From Lachnospiraceae bacterium UBA3804 (GTDB taxonomy: Bacteria > Bacillota > Clostridia > Lachnospirales > Lachnospiraceae), in contig DFEK01000009.1 in NCBI GenBank assembly GCA_002368665.1, positions 41,194 to 105,193 of the forward strand: a DNA stretch of 64,000 bases, in the 5' to 3' direction. The position numbers and the translations under genes are program-made. A model generated the notes under the pieces. That model had not been told where the DNA came from, ran no database searches, and worked only from the letters and a program-made list of their open reading frames with translations. Shown in pieces: positions 44,407 to 51,813 of the stretch (the stretch's first letter is position 1; every line of letters starts with the position of its first letter).

Positions 44407-44802
44407 GGGTATTCCTGATAGAATTTTTATTATTTTATTAAGTAAATAATGATGGTTTGCATAGTTGAACGATGCACCATTTTTTGTGTATCGTATTGGC
44501 ATTCCAGAAGGCATGAGTTTTCTCATTATAGTCTGTATAAAATTGGAATACTCCGCTTTTACATTTAACCCCGAAGACACTGTCCTCCGATTCTTCAGAA
44601 TTTTCAAACGAGCTCGCTTACATTATATCACATTTGACCTTTCCCCAGACATAGCTATATTTCTTTCTATGAAGAAAAATGAATAAAGCATAAAAAAGTC
44701 TGAGAAGTGACAACAATATTCCAATTAAACAACTGAATTGCGATGTTTTTTTAGGAGAATTCACGTTATAATTCGTTGATAAGTAACTAGGATAAATAAG
44801 AA

Positions 44803-45201
44803 TTAAGATATTAGTTCCAAGAATTTAGTGACGGTAAGAATTTTAATTCCATTATAGTTTCTAATGCTTAGTAAATCTTTATCTCCGCTTACAATATAGT
44901 AGCATGCTGAATCTTGTGCACACTCTATAAATTTATTATCATCGGGATCACGACATATATGTATTGAAGAGTGGCTTTCTATGACATTACATTTTTCTTC
45001 TATCTCAATCAGTGGAATTCGTGATTTTTTCCCCGGATACTTGTTTTTTAAGTAATTAATTGTATCAGTGTATTCTTCCAAAATCTCTTTCGTCACAAAG
45101 GCATCAATTCTTCCATTCATGATTAGGTTGATGATGCTTTGAGGCTTGCCACCAAAAAATATGGCAGAAGCAATCACATTGGTATCTACAACAACTCTCA
45201 T
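44803..45201 (-). CDS. PIN domain toxin
   Basis: 132 residues, a PIN-domain RNase of the COG1569-type toxin family. Acidic catalytic residues appear in VVVDTNVIASA (Asp6), ILEEYTDTI (Glu near 42), CRDPDDNKFIECA (Asp pair near 95) and SGDKDLL (Asp). Such toxins cleave RNA in a Mg-dependent way when free of antitoxin. The start overlaps the antitoxin stop by 4 bp. Confidence 0.9.
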   Translation of the reverse strand: MRVVVDTNVIASAIFFGGKPQSIINLIMNGRIDAFVTKEILEEYTDTINYLKNKYPGKKSRIPLIEIEEKCNVIESHSSIHICRDPDDNKFIECAQDSACYYIVSGDKDLLSIRNYNGIKILTVTKFLELIS

Positions 45202-45476
45202 TTTGTATTCTTCCTTTTTCTGACATCTTTAATGGCATCGTTAATATCGGTTTTCTTCATGCCAACTTTTTTTGCCCATTTTTGCGACTCCTTCATCAAA
45301 GAATCAAATTCAGTAAGATCAGGAGCAGTAATAGGCTTGAGTAGAATATTGTTGCCATCTGTTACAATGATTAACTTGCTTCCGGTATCTAAAGTTAATG
45401 CCTCCCGGATTGCCTTTGGTAGTACTACTTGGCCTTTAGAAGAAACTGATGTTACTTCGGTAATTATATTAGCCAT
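45198..45476 (-). CDS. AbrB/MazE-fold antitoxin
   Basis: 92 residues. The N-terminal SpoVT-AbrB domain reads VTSVSSKGQVVLPKAIREAL, then TGSKLIIVTDGNNILLKP. The C-terminal helical part (FDSLMKESQKWAKKVGMKK) is the likely toxin-binding region. AGGAGG precedes the ATG by about six bases. It is the first gene of the pair and should repress the promoter through the palindrome just upstream. Confidence 0.9.
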   Translation of the reverse strand: MANIITEVTSVSSKGQVVLPKAIREALTLDTGSKLIIVTDGNNILLKPITAPDLTEFDSLMKESQKWAKKVGMKKTDINDAIKDVRKRKNTK

Positions 45477-45491
45477 ACTGCACCTCCTATG

Positions 45492-45506
45492 GTAAGATTT
45501 TCTTAC
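45492..45506. promoter_or_regulatory. Palindrome upstream of the antitoxin gene
   Basis: GTAAGA-TTT-TCTTAC, 6-bp arms, lies between the AT-rich promoter (TATAAT-like words near 45509-45525) and the ribosome binding site. It is a candidate site for autorepression by the AbrB-type antitoxin. Confidence 0.45.
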
Positions 45507-45559
45507 TTTTATAATACATTATATTAGGGATAAAGTCAAATGAATATAAAATTGTAAAA

Positions 45560-45775
45560 CTATTCTTTTTTTGATTTCATGTCATTTAATGCGTATTCAC
45601 AACACTGAATAACCAATTCGTTGACCGAAATATTTTCCGTTTGAGCTACTTCCGCCAGTTTATCTAATAAATCTCGTTCTATTCGGAATCGGCTTTTTGA
45701 ATGTCCGGTGACAATGAATCATCTTGGACTACATAAGCAATGGTTTTATTTTCCTTGTATAGACCCTTTTCTCAT
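45560..45775 (-). pseudogene. Ribbon-helix-helix regulator/antitoxin broken by two frameshifts
   Basis: ATG at 45773-45775 has GGAGG five bases upstream, but the frame stops after nine codons. Removing one G from the GGG at about 45765 restores KENKTIAYVVQDDSLSPDIQ, and adding one A in the A5 run near 45695 restores RFRIERDLLDKLAEVAQ and NISVNELVIQCCEYALND to a TAG at 45560. The repaired protein has about 72 residues and an Arc/MetJ-like ribbon-helix-helix pattern. Both lesions are single-base changes in homopolymers, so decay is recent or one or both could be sequencing errors. A toxin partner is not evident. Confidence 0.7.
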
Positions 45776-45788
45776 GCCTTCCTCCAAG

Positions 45789-45808
45789 ATAAAATAACGT
45801 TATTTTAT
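45789..45808. promoter_or_regulatory. 20-bp perfect palindrome before the broken regulator gene
   Basis: ATAAAATAACGTTATTTTAT reads the same on both strands. It touches the stop codon of the NERD gene and sits just before the ribosome binding site of the ribbon-helix-helix pseudogene. Position suggests an autoregulatory operator. Confidence 0.5.
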
Positions 45809-46533
45809 TACATTTGTCTGCTTTGCTTGATGTTTTGAATATGTTCCTGCTTCTTTTCATCGGAGTTCACATTGTGATATAAAATACAGTTTACAATATT
45901 GTCCACCTGCTGCTTCGTTAACACCGGCTGCGAGCAGTGTGAATATATTGCCTGCGGTACATTCCCGAAATAAACCACATCTGCTCCGGTTACCTGCACT
46001 CGTATCTCAGCATTCCCGGAAAAGGCAACGATAGGATATATCAGAAAATCCGCTCCCATGATTCCGATAGCCTGTGCATTTCTCATAAGCAAATCTTGCA
46101 ACGTTTTGGTATGTTTATAGTTCTGTCGCAGAGGATTATAAAACTCATATTTATTGCCATGGGAATAATACTGCCATTTCGGGGATTTTTCCGTTCCATA
46201 TATTTTTCCTGCATAGTTCTTGGTTTCGATTACAAAAATACCATATATGGAAACCACTATATGATCTATTTGAGTAGTTGCAATCTCATTTGCCGCCGTC
46301 TGTTGTTTTTCAAACATAATGTCGTTTAATACAACAAACTGCTCCGGATTTAACTGCCTTAATACATTGGCAACCTGCCACTCTCCGACATTTCCCCGAA
46401 TATTACTTCTGGTAATCCCATTCTTCCGAAGAAGGATGGCCAATAAAACAATCAGGCCGCTGAATAAGGCTGCACCGATAATAAAGAACAGTAGATATAA
46501 ATATAAACTTGAAAAAAGGTTATCTGAAATCAT
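45808..46533 (-). CDS. Membrane-anchored NERD domain protein
   Basis: 241 residues. One N-terminal hydrophobic segment (residues 8-33) precedes a nuclease-related domain (NERD): GNVGEWQVANVLRQL, TTQIDHIVVSIYGIFVIETKNY and later FNPLRQNYKHTKTLQDLL. The D-x(n)-E-x-K arrangement (Asp of QIDH, Glu and Lys of IETKN) matches the PD-(D/E)XK-like core of NERD proteins. Function is unknown; the domain is common in plasmid and defence-linked contexts. It lies between toxin-antitoxin genes. Confidence 0.88.
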   Translation of the reverse strand: MISDNLFSSLYLYLLFFIIGAALFSGLIVLLAILLRKNGITRSNIRGNVGEWQVANVLRQLNPEQFVVLNDIMFEKQQTAANEIATTQIDHIVVSIYGIFVIETKNYAGKIYGTEKSPKWQYYSHGNKYEFYNPLRQNYKHTKTLQDLLMRNAQAIGIMGADFLIYPIVAFSGNAEIRVQVTGADVVYFGNVPQAIYSHCSQPVLTKQQVDNIVNCILYHNVNSDEKKQEHIQNIKQSRQM

Positions 46534-46661
46534 ATAAACACTTTTATATCATCAATCCTCTCTTGCCGGAACAAGATTATTTTACCGCAAAATATATTAA
46601 AGAGACAGACTTGATGAAGGAGATCAGCAGATTCTCAATTCTTTGTAAGTAAACATTATTC

Positions 46662-47294
46662 TCAAACTAAATCTTCAACCCGGCAATGAAGCACTGTAGC
46701 CAGTGCTATAACACTTTCTGCAGAGGCCTTGCTAATACTTTTCGCCCCAGACTCATATTGCTGAAGAGTCCTTAGATTAACTCCTGAGTCTGCCGCAAGC
46801 TCTGCCTGAGTCATTCCAAGACCTTTGCGATATGCCTGTAATCTGTTTGTTGCATTTCGGCTGTTATATAAATCCATAAGTACTTCTACCGCTTTATCTT
46901 CAGAAGCTGTATGAAGCGCCGGATACATATTAAGCAGGTCTTTGGTTTTAATTACATTAATTATATTACTAAATGACTTATTACAAAACCACTGGTAATA
47001 AGCCAGTATATATCCAATCCAGTAATACTCTTCAGTGCTATACTTTACTATCGCCTTAGGCCACTCTCTTTGTATTCCGCACTTATTACATAAATCCTGA
47101 AACAGTTCAGTACCACTTCTTCCGCATACCACCATCGGATCACCCTTGCCGAATCTGTCCGCATATCCACTTATCACAAACATTCCAAGGGCTTTATCAA
47201 CATCAAACCCACATGCATCATGCGCATATTCTGTCAATTCACCCAGGTTCATCATTGCATCATTTAAATACATTTCGTTGTATGCGTAAATCAT
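46662..47294 (-). CDS. XRE-type antitoxin/regulator partner of DUF3990
   Basis: 210 residues. Residues 1-150 include YWIGYILAYYQWFCNKSF and MYPALHTASEDKAVEVLMDL, a pattern seen in proteins coupled to DUF3990. The C-terminal helix-turn-helix (about 152-210) is RKGLGMTQAELAADSGVNL with TLQQYESGAKSIS. The start overlaps the DUF3990 stop by 4 bp. It probably neutralises the toxin and represses the operon at the paired palindromes upstream of DUF3990. Toxin-before-antitoxin order is less usual. Confidence 0.82.
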   Translation of the reverse strand: MIYAYNEMYLNDAMMNLGELTEYAHDACGFDVDKALGMFVISGYADRFGKGDPMVVCGRSGTELFQDLCNKCGIQREWPKAIVKYSTEEYYWIGYILAYYQWFCNKSFSNIINVIKTKDLLNMYPALHTASEDKAVEVLMDLYNSRNATNRLQAYRKGLGMTQAELAADSGVNLRTLQQYESGAKSISKASAESVIALATVLHCRVEDLV

Positions 47295-47935
47295 TTTTTA
47301 TTCCCCTTCTTCACAATATCCCTGGCATATGTTCCACTTTCAACCTCATCCTCAAGCAGTTTGTAATACTGTTCCCTTGCTTCTTTATCTCTGTCACTTC
47401 TTTTTTGAAAATAGCCATTGCCCGGCACTGGCTCACATTCAACAAATTTTAAAGAATCGAACGCCTTTTTACTCTTAATATAAACCTGATATCCCAGATT
47501 TCCGTACTTCATGGCATAAGATAACTGTTCAACAGAAATACTGTTTGATAAGAATGCCCGAACAAACGAAAAATACGAGTCATTAGCTCTGTATCCAATA
47601 ATCACATCACTCTTACTTATATCGATTGAATAATTAGCAATAATATAATCCCCTGTTCTTATTTCCACAGGAGAAGAATATCTTACTATCCTGTGCTTAA
47701 TAAGAATAGCCAGCCATTCCAGAACATTTGCATCGTCCAGTCTAAGTACATTTAGAGCATCCGTATCAATGCTGTAAACATTAACGAATCCTCCTCTTTC
47801 ATCTTTACATGCCCACTCTTTCGCCAATTCAATATCCTCTGTGCAGTAGAATCCCTGCCCGTAATCATTCGTACTGCTTCCAAATCCAAAAACCGGCTTT
47901 TCTATCTTTTTTTCTGACCCATGATAAATAATCAT
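47291..47935 (-). CDS. DUF3990 protein, putative ADP-ribosyltransferase-like toxin
   Basis: 214 residues. The N-terminus IIYHGSEKKIEKPVFGFGS, then DYGQGFYCTEDIELAKEWA, matches DUF3990, whose Tyr-His-Gly and Gly-x-Gly-Phe-Tyr blocks resemble the NAD-binding core of ADP-ribosyltransferase folds. Later blocks are DVIIGYRANDSYFSFVRAFL and YGNLGYQVYIKSKKAFD. With the coupled XRE gene it forms a likely toxin-antitoxin or defence module. Target and activity are unknown. The ATG has AGAGG seven bases upstream, lying inside an operator palindrome. Confidence 0.8.
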   Translation of the reverse strand: MIIYHGSEKKIEKPVFGFGSSTNDYGQGFYCTEDIELAKEWACKDERGGFVNVYSIDTDALNVLRLDDANVLEWLAILIKHRIVRYSSPVEIRTGDYIIANYSIDISKSDVIIGYRANDSYFSFVRAFLSNSISVEQLSYAMKYGNLGYQVYIKSKKAFDSLKFVECEPVPGNGYFQKRSDRDKEAREQYYKLLEDEVESGTYARDIVKKGNKK

Positions 47936-47940
47936 TTATA

Positions 47941-47996
47941 TACCTCTTTAGATGTATTGTTATAAATATACTACTTCTTTAGAAGTACATTGTCAA
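47941..47996 (-). promoter_or_regulatory. Promoter and two operator palindromes of the DUF3990/XRE operon
   Basis: TTGACA (47991-47996) with TAGTAT 17 bp downstream (47968-47973). A perfect palindrome TACTTC-TTTA-GAAGTA (47972-47987) fills the promoter spacer. A degenerate copy TACCTC-TTTA-GATGTA (47941-47956) lies 31 bp away, about three helical turns, and contains the ribosome binding site of DUF3990. Binding at both would block transcription and translation. Confidence 0.65.
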
Positions 47997-48180
47997 TAAA
48001 TACATACAATATTTGCACTTCGGATTGACAATCCGCAAATCTAAATTTAGGGTTAGAAATAATCATTTTCTTTACTTTGTAATGGTAATTACTAACTATT
48101 GCACACAGGTGCACAAAAATAACCGGAAAATAAAAAACCCGGAATCCGTATAAATACTGGGTTCCGGGCAATCCTACACA

Positions 48181-48383
48181 CGTGCGCTAGCGGGCGAGCG
48201 TCGTCCGGTGGACGACAAGTTTGCGAGCCGACCGAGCCGGCAGGCGAGACTTCGAACCCCGTTCGAAGGCGACGCGTGCGCTAGAGGGCGCACGAGGTCC
48301 GGGGGACCTCGGTTCTGCGCCGACCGGAGCGGAGCGGAGACCGAACCCATGCGTATGCATGGGTTCTAAGCGGCAGCGCCGCT
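48181..48383. repeat. Two tandem GC-rich palindromic units repeating the tRNA-Arg 3' end
   Basis: Unit A (48181-48274) and unit B (48275-48383) share a layout: CGTGCGCTAG, a stem with a 3-nt loop (GTCGTCC-GGT-GGACGAC at 48200; GAGGTCC-GGG-GGACCTC at 48294), a GCCGACCG-type middle, then another stem (TTCGAAC-CCC-GTTCGAA at 48251; GAACCCATGC-GTAT-GCATGGGTTC at 48343) and, in B, AGCGGC-AGC-GCCGCT. CGTGCGCTAGAGG at 48275-48287 is identical to the tRNA 3' end at 48432-48444. The block is strikingly GC-rich beside AT-rich DNA and codes for nothing convincing. Confidence 0.7.
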
Positions 48384-48393
48384 AAAAAGAAAA

Positions 48394-48419
48394 AGCAGGG
48401 ATGCATTCGCATCTCTGCT
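48394..48419 (-). terminator. Terminator after tRNA-Arg
   Basis: On the minus strand AGCAGAGATGC-GAAT-GCATCCCTGCT (one mismatch) followed by TTTTCTTTTT, 12 bp after the tRNA. Confidence 0.75.
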
Positions 48420-48431
48420 TTTCTTTTTATA

Positions 48432-48505
48432 CGTGCGCTAGAGGATTCGAACCCCCGACCTTTTGGTCCGTAGCCAAACGCTCTATCCAGCTGAGCTAAG
48501 CGCAC
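48432..48505 (-). tRNA. tRNA-Arg (anticodon ACG)
   Basis: 74 nt. Acceptor arms GTGCGCT and AGCGCAC pair fully, D-stem GCTC/GAGC, anticodon stem TTTGG/CCAAA with loop CTACGGA (anticodon ACG), variable AGGTC, T-arm GGGGG-TTCGAAT-CCTCT, discriminator G. No CCA is encoded. The accessory region lies on its 3' side and carries copies of its 3' end. Confidence 0.93.
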
Positions 48506-48559
48506 ACTCTGTTTCACGCTTACGCGCAAGTGATATTGTATCGCAACCCCGTCTTATTG

Positions 48560-49348
48560 TCAAGAAAAAGCTACCTGATCGACAAACAAAGATTTGCGAA
48601 TCTCTTTTTTGTAACCTATGAAGTCTTCGGTCATTGTAAACGCTTGATTTCTGGGCTTTGGGTTCGTGATTTCAATCTCCTTCGTAATCTTGCCCGGTGT
48701 ACCTGTCAGTAAGTATACGCGATCGGAGATCAGAATGGCTTCATCAATATCATGCGTAATGAAAACCGTCGAAAGTTTCAGTTCCTCCGAAACTTCCAGA
48801 AACCACTCCTGCATGGATGATCTGGTAATCGTATCCAGTGCGGAAAACGGTTCATCCAAAAGTACCACTTTGTTTCCGCACAGATAGGTTCGAAGAAGCG
48901 CTGCTCGCTGTTTCATTCCTCCTGACAACTGCGATGGATATTTCTTTTCGGTACCCTTTAGTCCGAACTTTGCAAACAATGCCTCAGCCTTTTCCTCAGC
49001 TTCTTTCGTTTTTATGCCTTTTAACCGAAGAGGAAGGATTACATTGTTAAGAATCGTTTTATGAGGAAGTAGCAAATCCTTCTGAAGCATATAGCTGAGT
49101 TCCCCGGGAACACCTGTAATCTGCGTCCATTCTTCGGGCGCACCCTCTTCCGCACGGTTTATAAACACGTTTCCGCCATCCGGAATGCTGATTCCCGACA
49201 GAATATTAAAAAGTGTCGTTTTGCCTACACCGCTTACTCCAAGCAGACTGACCAGTTCCCCCCTGTTTAGGGTGAAACTGATCTCGTCTAAAACCTGTTT
49301 GTCACTATACGATTTTGATATTTGCTCTGCGCGCAATATCCGATCCAT
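48560..49348 (-). CDS. thiZ: Thiamine-precursor ABC transporter ATP-binding protein
   Basis: 262 residues. Walker A GVSGVGKTTLFNILSG, Q-loop region MLQKDLLLPHKT, signature QLSGGMKQRAALLRTYL, Walker B KVVLLDEPFSALD and switch His in FITHDIDEA. It belongs to the nitrate/sulfonate/taurine-type importer ATPases that also serve the NMT1/THI5-like thiamine-precursor importers. It is the last gene of the TPP-riboswitch operon, and powers import of a pyrimidine precursor. The substrate is inferred from the riboswitch and the binding protein. Confidence 0.88.
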   Translation of the reverse strand: MDRILRAEQISKSYSDKQVLDEISFTLNRGELVSLLGVSGVGKTTLFNILSGISIPDGGNVFINRAEEGAPEEWTQITGVPGELSYMLQKDLLLPHKTILNNVILPLRLKGIKTKEAEEKAEALFAKFGLKGTEKKYPSQLSGGMKQRAALLRTYLCGNKVVLLDEPFSALDTITRSSMQEWFLEVSEELKLSTVFITHDIDEAILISDRVYLLTGTPGKITKEIEITNPKPRNQAFTMTEDFIGYKKEIRKSLFVDQVAFS

Positions 49349-49365
49349 CGTTACTCCATGTCTTC

Positions 49366-50364
49366 TTATTCGGGAAGATAATCGTTGGTAAATCCGTATC
49401 CTGCGGGGATCTCCTCGCTTAAATCATTGTCGGAAAGCCATTTGAAGAATGCATCCCAACGAGTCTGATCGATGTATCCCCAACGGTCTACATCTGCCTT
49501 ATATTGCTCGGAAATCCACTCCTGGCTTTCCTTTACAAGTTCCGGATCAAGTTCGGGAACCTGCTTGCAAAGAATCTCGGCAGCTTCATCCGGATTGTTG
49601 ATCGCATCTTCATATCCTCTTTTGGTTGCGTTAAGAAAGCCCTTGGCAGCCTTCGGATTCTCACTTAAGAAATTATTATTGGCAATGATAACAGGGCTGT
49701 AATAATCAAATTCGGGAGTAATATCTTTGAAATAGATCATATTGGTATCAAGTCCCGCCTGCTTGCAGGAGATACCGCCCCATGCATAATATACCCAGAT
49801 GGCATCAATATCCTGCTGAAGTGCTGCAGGTTCGTTTTCCACATATTCGGGAATCAGATTTACCTTGGAGAAATCACCACCGTCGGCTTCCACGATATTC
49901 TGCATCATAGCCTTTTCAATAGGCAGATCCCAGGTCGCATAGTTCTTTCCTTCCAATCCCTTGGGGGAATCAATACCGTCTTCTTTCAAAGAGATGATAC
50001 CGGAAGTATTATGTTGGATCAATGCTGCTACTGCGGTCACCGGAATTTCCTCTTCGGAAGTAAACACGGGAGGAAGATAATCCTGGAAATCAATTCCGAA
50101 CTGTGCCTGGCCGGAAGCTACCATCATGGTTGCTCCGTCTTCGGGCGGCTGAACAATGTTTACTTTTAATCCTTCTTCTTCAAAATAGCCCTTTTCCAGT
50201 GCAACATAGAAACCGGTATGGTTCGTATTCGGTGTCCAGTCAAGAACCAGCGTGATTTCGACGATCGGATCCTTTGCGGGAGACTCCGGCGTACAGGAGG
50301 CAAGAAGAGCCACCATCATTGCAGTCATAACTACTGCAGTCAGTCTTTTCAATAACTTTTTCAT
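49366..50364 (-). CDS. thiY: NMT1/THI5-like substrate-binding lipoprotein for a thiamine precursor
   Basis: 332 residues. A signal with lipobox MVALLASC is followed by the NMT1/THI5 domain: VLDWTPNTNHTGFYVALEKG, the GYFEEEGLKV and QFGIDFQD blocks and later AAKGFLNATKRGYEDA. ThiY-type proteins bind formylaminopyrimidine or HMP and deliver it to the permease. It lies between the permease and ATPase genes. Confidence 0.88.
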   Translation of the reverse strand: MKKLLKRLTAVVMTAMMVALLASCTPESPAKDPIVEITLVLDWTPNTNHTGFYVALEKGYFEEEGLKVNIVQPPEDGATMMVASGQAQFGIDFQDYLPPVFTSEEEIPVTAVAALIQHNTSGIISLKEDGIDSPKGLEGKNYATWDLPIEKAMMQNIVEADGGDFSKVNLIPEYVENEPAALQQDIDAIWVYYAWGGISCKQAGLDTNMIYFKDITPEFDYYSPVIIANNNFLSENPKAAKGFLNATKRGYEDAINNPDEAAEILCKQVPELDPELVKESQEWISEQYKADVDRWGYIDQTRWDAFFKWLSDNDLSEEIPAGYGFTNDYLPE

Positions 50365-50383
50365 TTTTTATACATCCTTTCCA

Positions 50384-51151
50384 TTATTTTTCTTTCTTGT
50401 ATTCCCACGGCATTACAGCGTGCTGAAGTACTTTCACAAGTTCCATAAGAAGCAGACTTAAGGCAGAAACAAGGAAAATGACCGCGAACATTTTATCATA
50501 TGATAAAGATTTCTTAACACGTGTCATATAAACACCGAGTCCGATGAAACCTCCCAGCCACTCTGCGATAACGGCTCCGACCACGGAATAGGAAACCGCA
50601 ATGCGAAGGCCCGCAAAAAATGTTCCGAGTGCAGCGGGGAATTTGACTTCCCAGAAAATCTGCCACCTGTTTGCATTCATGGATTTCAGCAACTTCAGCA
50701 TATCGGGATCGACAGACTGAAATCCTTCCAACAGTCCTACCGCCATGGGAAAAAACGAAACCAAAACAACCAGAATGATCTTCGGTGTAATTCCGTAAGA
50801 AAACCAAAGTATCAACAGCGGTGCTATGGCTACCGGCGGAATTGTCTGTGTAAGTACCAGAATCGGATTCAAGGCACTTTTGACAACCGGGAAGGCATCC
50901 ATAATCGCAGCCGTGACAAATCCCAGCAGTACGCCGATAACGAGACCGAGAAGTGCCTCTAAAAGTGTAACGCCGGCATGATGCATAAGCAGCGGAAAAT
51001 CGTTAACCAGTGCCTTTACCACATCCACCGGTGATGGCAGCATATAACCCGGCACCCAATGAAAGAAGCACACCATCTGCCAAATCAGTAAAAATGCCAG
51101 AATAGCAATAATCGGTATGAACTTTTCTTTCCATCCGCGGCTTTTTTTCAT
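50384..51151 (-). CDS. thiX: Thiamine-precursor ABC transporter permease
   Basis: 255 residues, six hydrophobic segments. The binding-protein-dependent permease motif lies around KSMNANRWQIFWEVKFPAAL and FFAGLRIAVSYSVVGAVIAE. It forms the channel for the thiamine-precursor importer. The start codon shares one base with the stop codon of the thiamine-binding gene upstream. Confidence 0.88.
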   Translation of the reverse strand: MKKSRGWKEKFIPIIAILAFLLIWQMVCFFHWVPGYMLPSPVDVVKALVNDFPLLMHHAGVTLLEALLGLVIGVLLGFVTAAIMDAFPVVKSALNPILVLTQTIPPVAIAPLLILWFSYGITPKIILVVLVSFFPMAVGLLEGFQSVDPDMLKLLKSMNANRWQIFWEVKFPAALGTFFAGLRIAVSYSVVGAVIAEWLGGFIGLGVYMTRVKKSLSYDKMFAVIFLVSALSLLLMELVKVLQHAVMPWEYKKEK

Positions 51152-51492
51152 TAAACTGCCTTTTTCTTCATATCCTTTGCCAGATCATGTTTATGATGCT
51201 TGGCGGTTTTACGCTCAATCGTAAGTTTCTCACCCTGGGGCTTGTAAGTAATCTTTACATAGCTCATGACGCTCGGTGCGCCTGCTTCGATTGCAATATA
51301 CTGGCACTGCTTTACGATTTCCATCAGTTCCTCGTAATCGCCTTCCATTGCGGTCTCACAGGGTCCGACATAGTATTCGACGCCGGTGCTTTTGATGTAA
51401 TCGATAACCGCATCAACGACGCGTACGATTTCTTCGTCTTCCAAGACGGATGGAAGCACCTGAATGGCTACGTTTGCATTTAATTTTTCCAT
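51151..51492 (-). CDS. Thiamine-binding YkoF/MTH1187-family protein
   Basis: 113 residues. NANVAIQVLPSVLEDEEIVRVVD, VEYYVGPCETAMEGDYEEL and a charged tail follow the MTH1187/YkoF (DUF77) pattern, a ferredoxin-like fold that binds thiamine-type ligands in several cases. As the first gene after the riboswitch it may hold or sense the ligand in the cytoplasm. The frame runs to 51525, but ATG at 51492 has GGAAGGAG upstream and is the start. Confidence 0.85.
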   Translation of the reverse strand: MEKLNANVAIQVLPSVLEDEEIVRVVDAVIDYIKSTGVEYYVGPCETAMEGDYEELMEIVKQCQYIAIEAGAPSVMSYVKITYKPQGEKLTIERKTAKHHKHDLAKDMKKKAV

Positions 51493-51523
51493 GATTATTC
51501 TCCTTCCTTTCGCGATGCCACTC

Positions 51524-51630
51524 ATAAACGCTTCGCGTTTATTTCGTGTCGCGCTGGCGCGCTATCGTCTGTCCGTACCCCGTGCTGCCCGGCGAGTAAA
51601 CTCTCCGTCTGCACGGGGTACGAACAGACG
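51524..51630. repeat. GC-rich palindromic element in the thiamine operon leader
   Basis: CGTCTGTCCGTACCCCGTGC (51566-51585) pairs with 51611-51630 over 20 bp with a single mismatch around a 25-nt loop. A smaller ATAAACGC-TTC-GCGTTTAT hairpin (51524-51542) adjoins it. It lies between the riboswitch terminator and the first gene, so it is transcribed in the leader. It resembles the GC-rich units at 48.2-48.4 kb in style, but sequences differ. Confidence 0.65.
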
Positions 51631-51656
51631 GAATCGCTTGTAGTTACGCGCAAGAA

Positions 51657-51683
51657 GGCCTGTCTCAGATCACGAGACAGGCC
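51657..51683 (-). terminator. Riboswitch expression-platform hairpin
   Basis: On the minus strand GGCCTGTCTC-GTGATCT-GAGACAGGCC, a perfect 10-bp stem, lies about 20 nt after the TPP aptamer. The following T-tract is weak (TTCTTG), so it may be a terminator or another control hairpin. Confidence 0.55.
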
Positions 51684-51701
51684 ATAAAGACGTCCTATTT
51701 A

Positions 51702-51806
51702 ATCTCCCTACGCCGGCATTATCCGGATCAGGTTCTGGGCTCTTCCCAAAGGATTAACGGTGATTTCAACCGTTTCTCAGCCTAATTTCTTAAGCACTCC
51801 CGTGAC
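51702..51806 (-). promoter_or_regulatory. TPP (THI-box) riboswitch
   Basis: On the minus strand the aptamer shows CACGGGAGTGC, the conserved GGCTGAGA, an accessory stem (ACGGT...ACCGT), then ACCTGATCCGG, ATAATGCCGGCG and TAGGGA. These are the conserved thiamine-pyrophosphate riboswitch sequences. High TPP should switch off the downstream thiamine-precursor importer. Confidence 0.95.
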
Positions 51807-51813
51807 AAAACAC

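Noticed and set aside
44389..44607. A 72-codon minus-strand frame in the gap after the beta-helix gene
   Set aside because: TTG start, no ribosome binding site, overlaps a strong terminator, no family resemblance.
41546..48430. Whole accessory region as a defined integrative element
   Set aside because: No integrase, transposase, or distal att site could be seen; only the tRNA-end repeats and a duplicated fragment support it, so it is reported as separate observations.
48281..48529. An 82-codon minus-strand frame across tRNA-Arg and the GC-rich units
   Set aside because: It reads through the tRNA gene and hairpins and has no ribosome binding site; it is a by-product of the GC-rich repeat.
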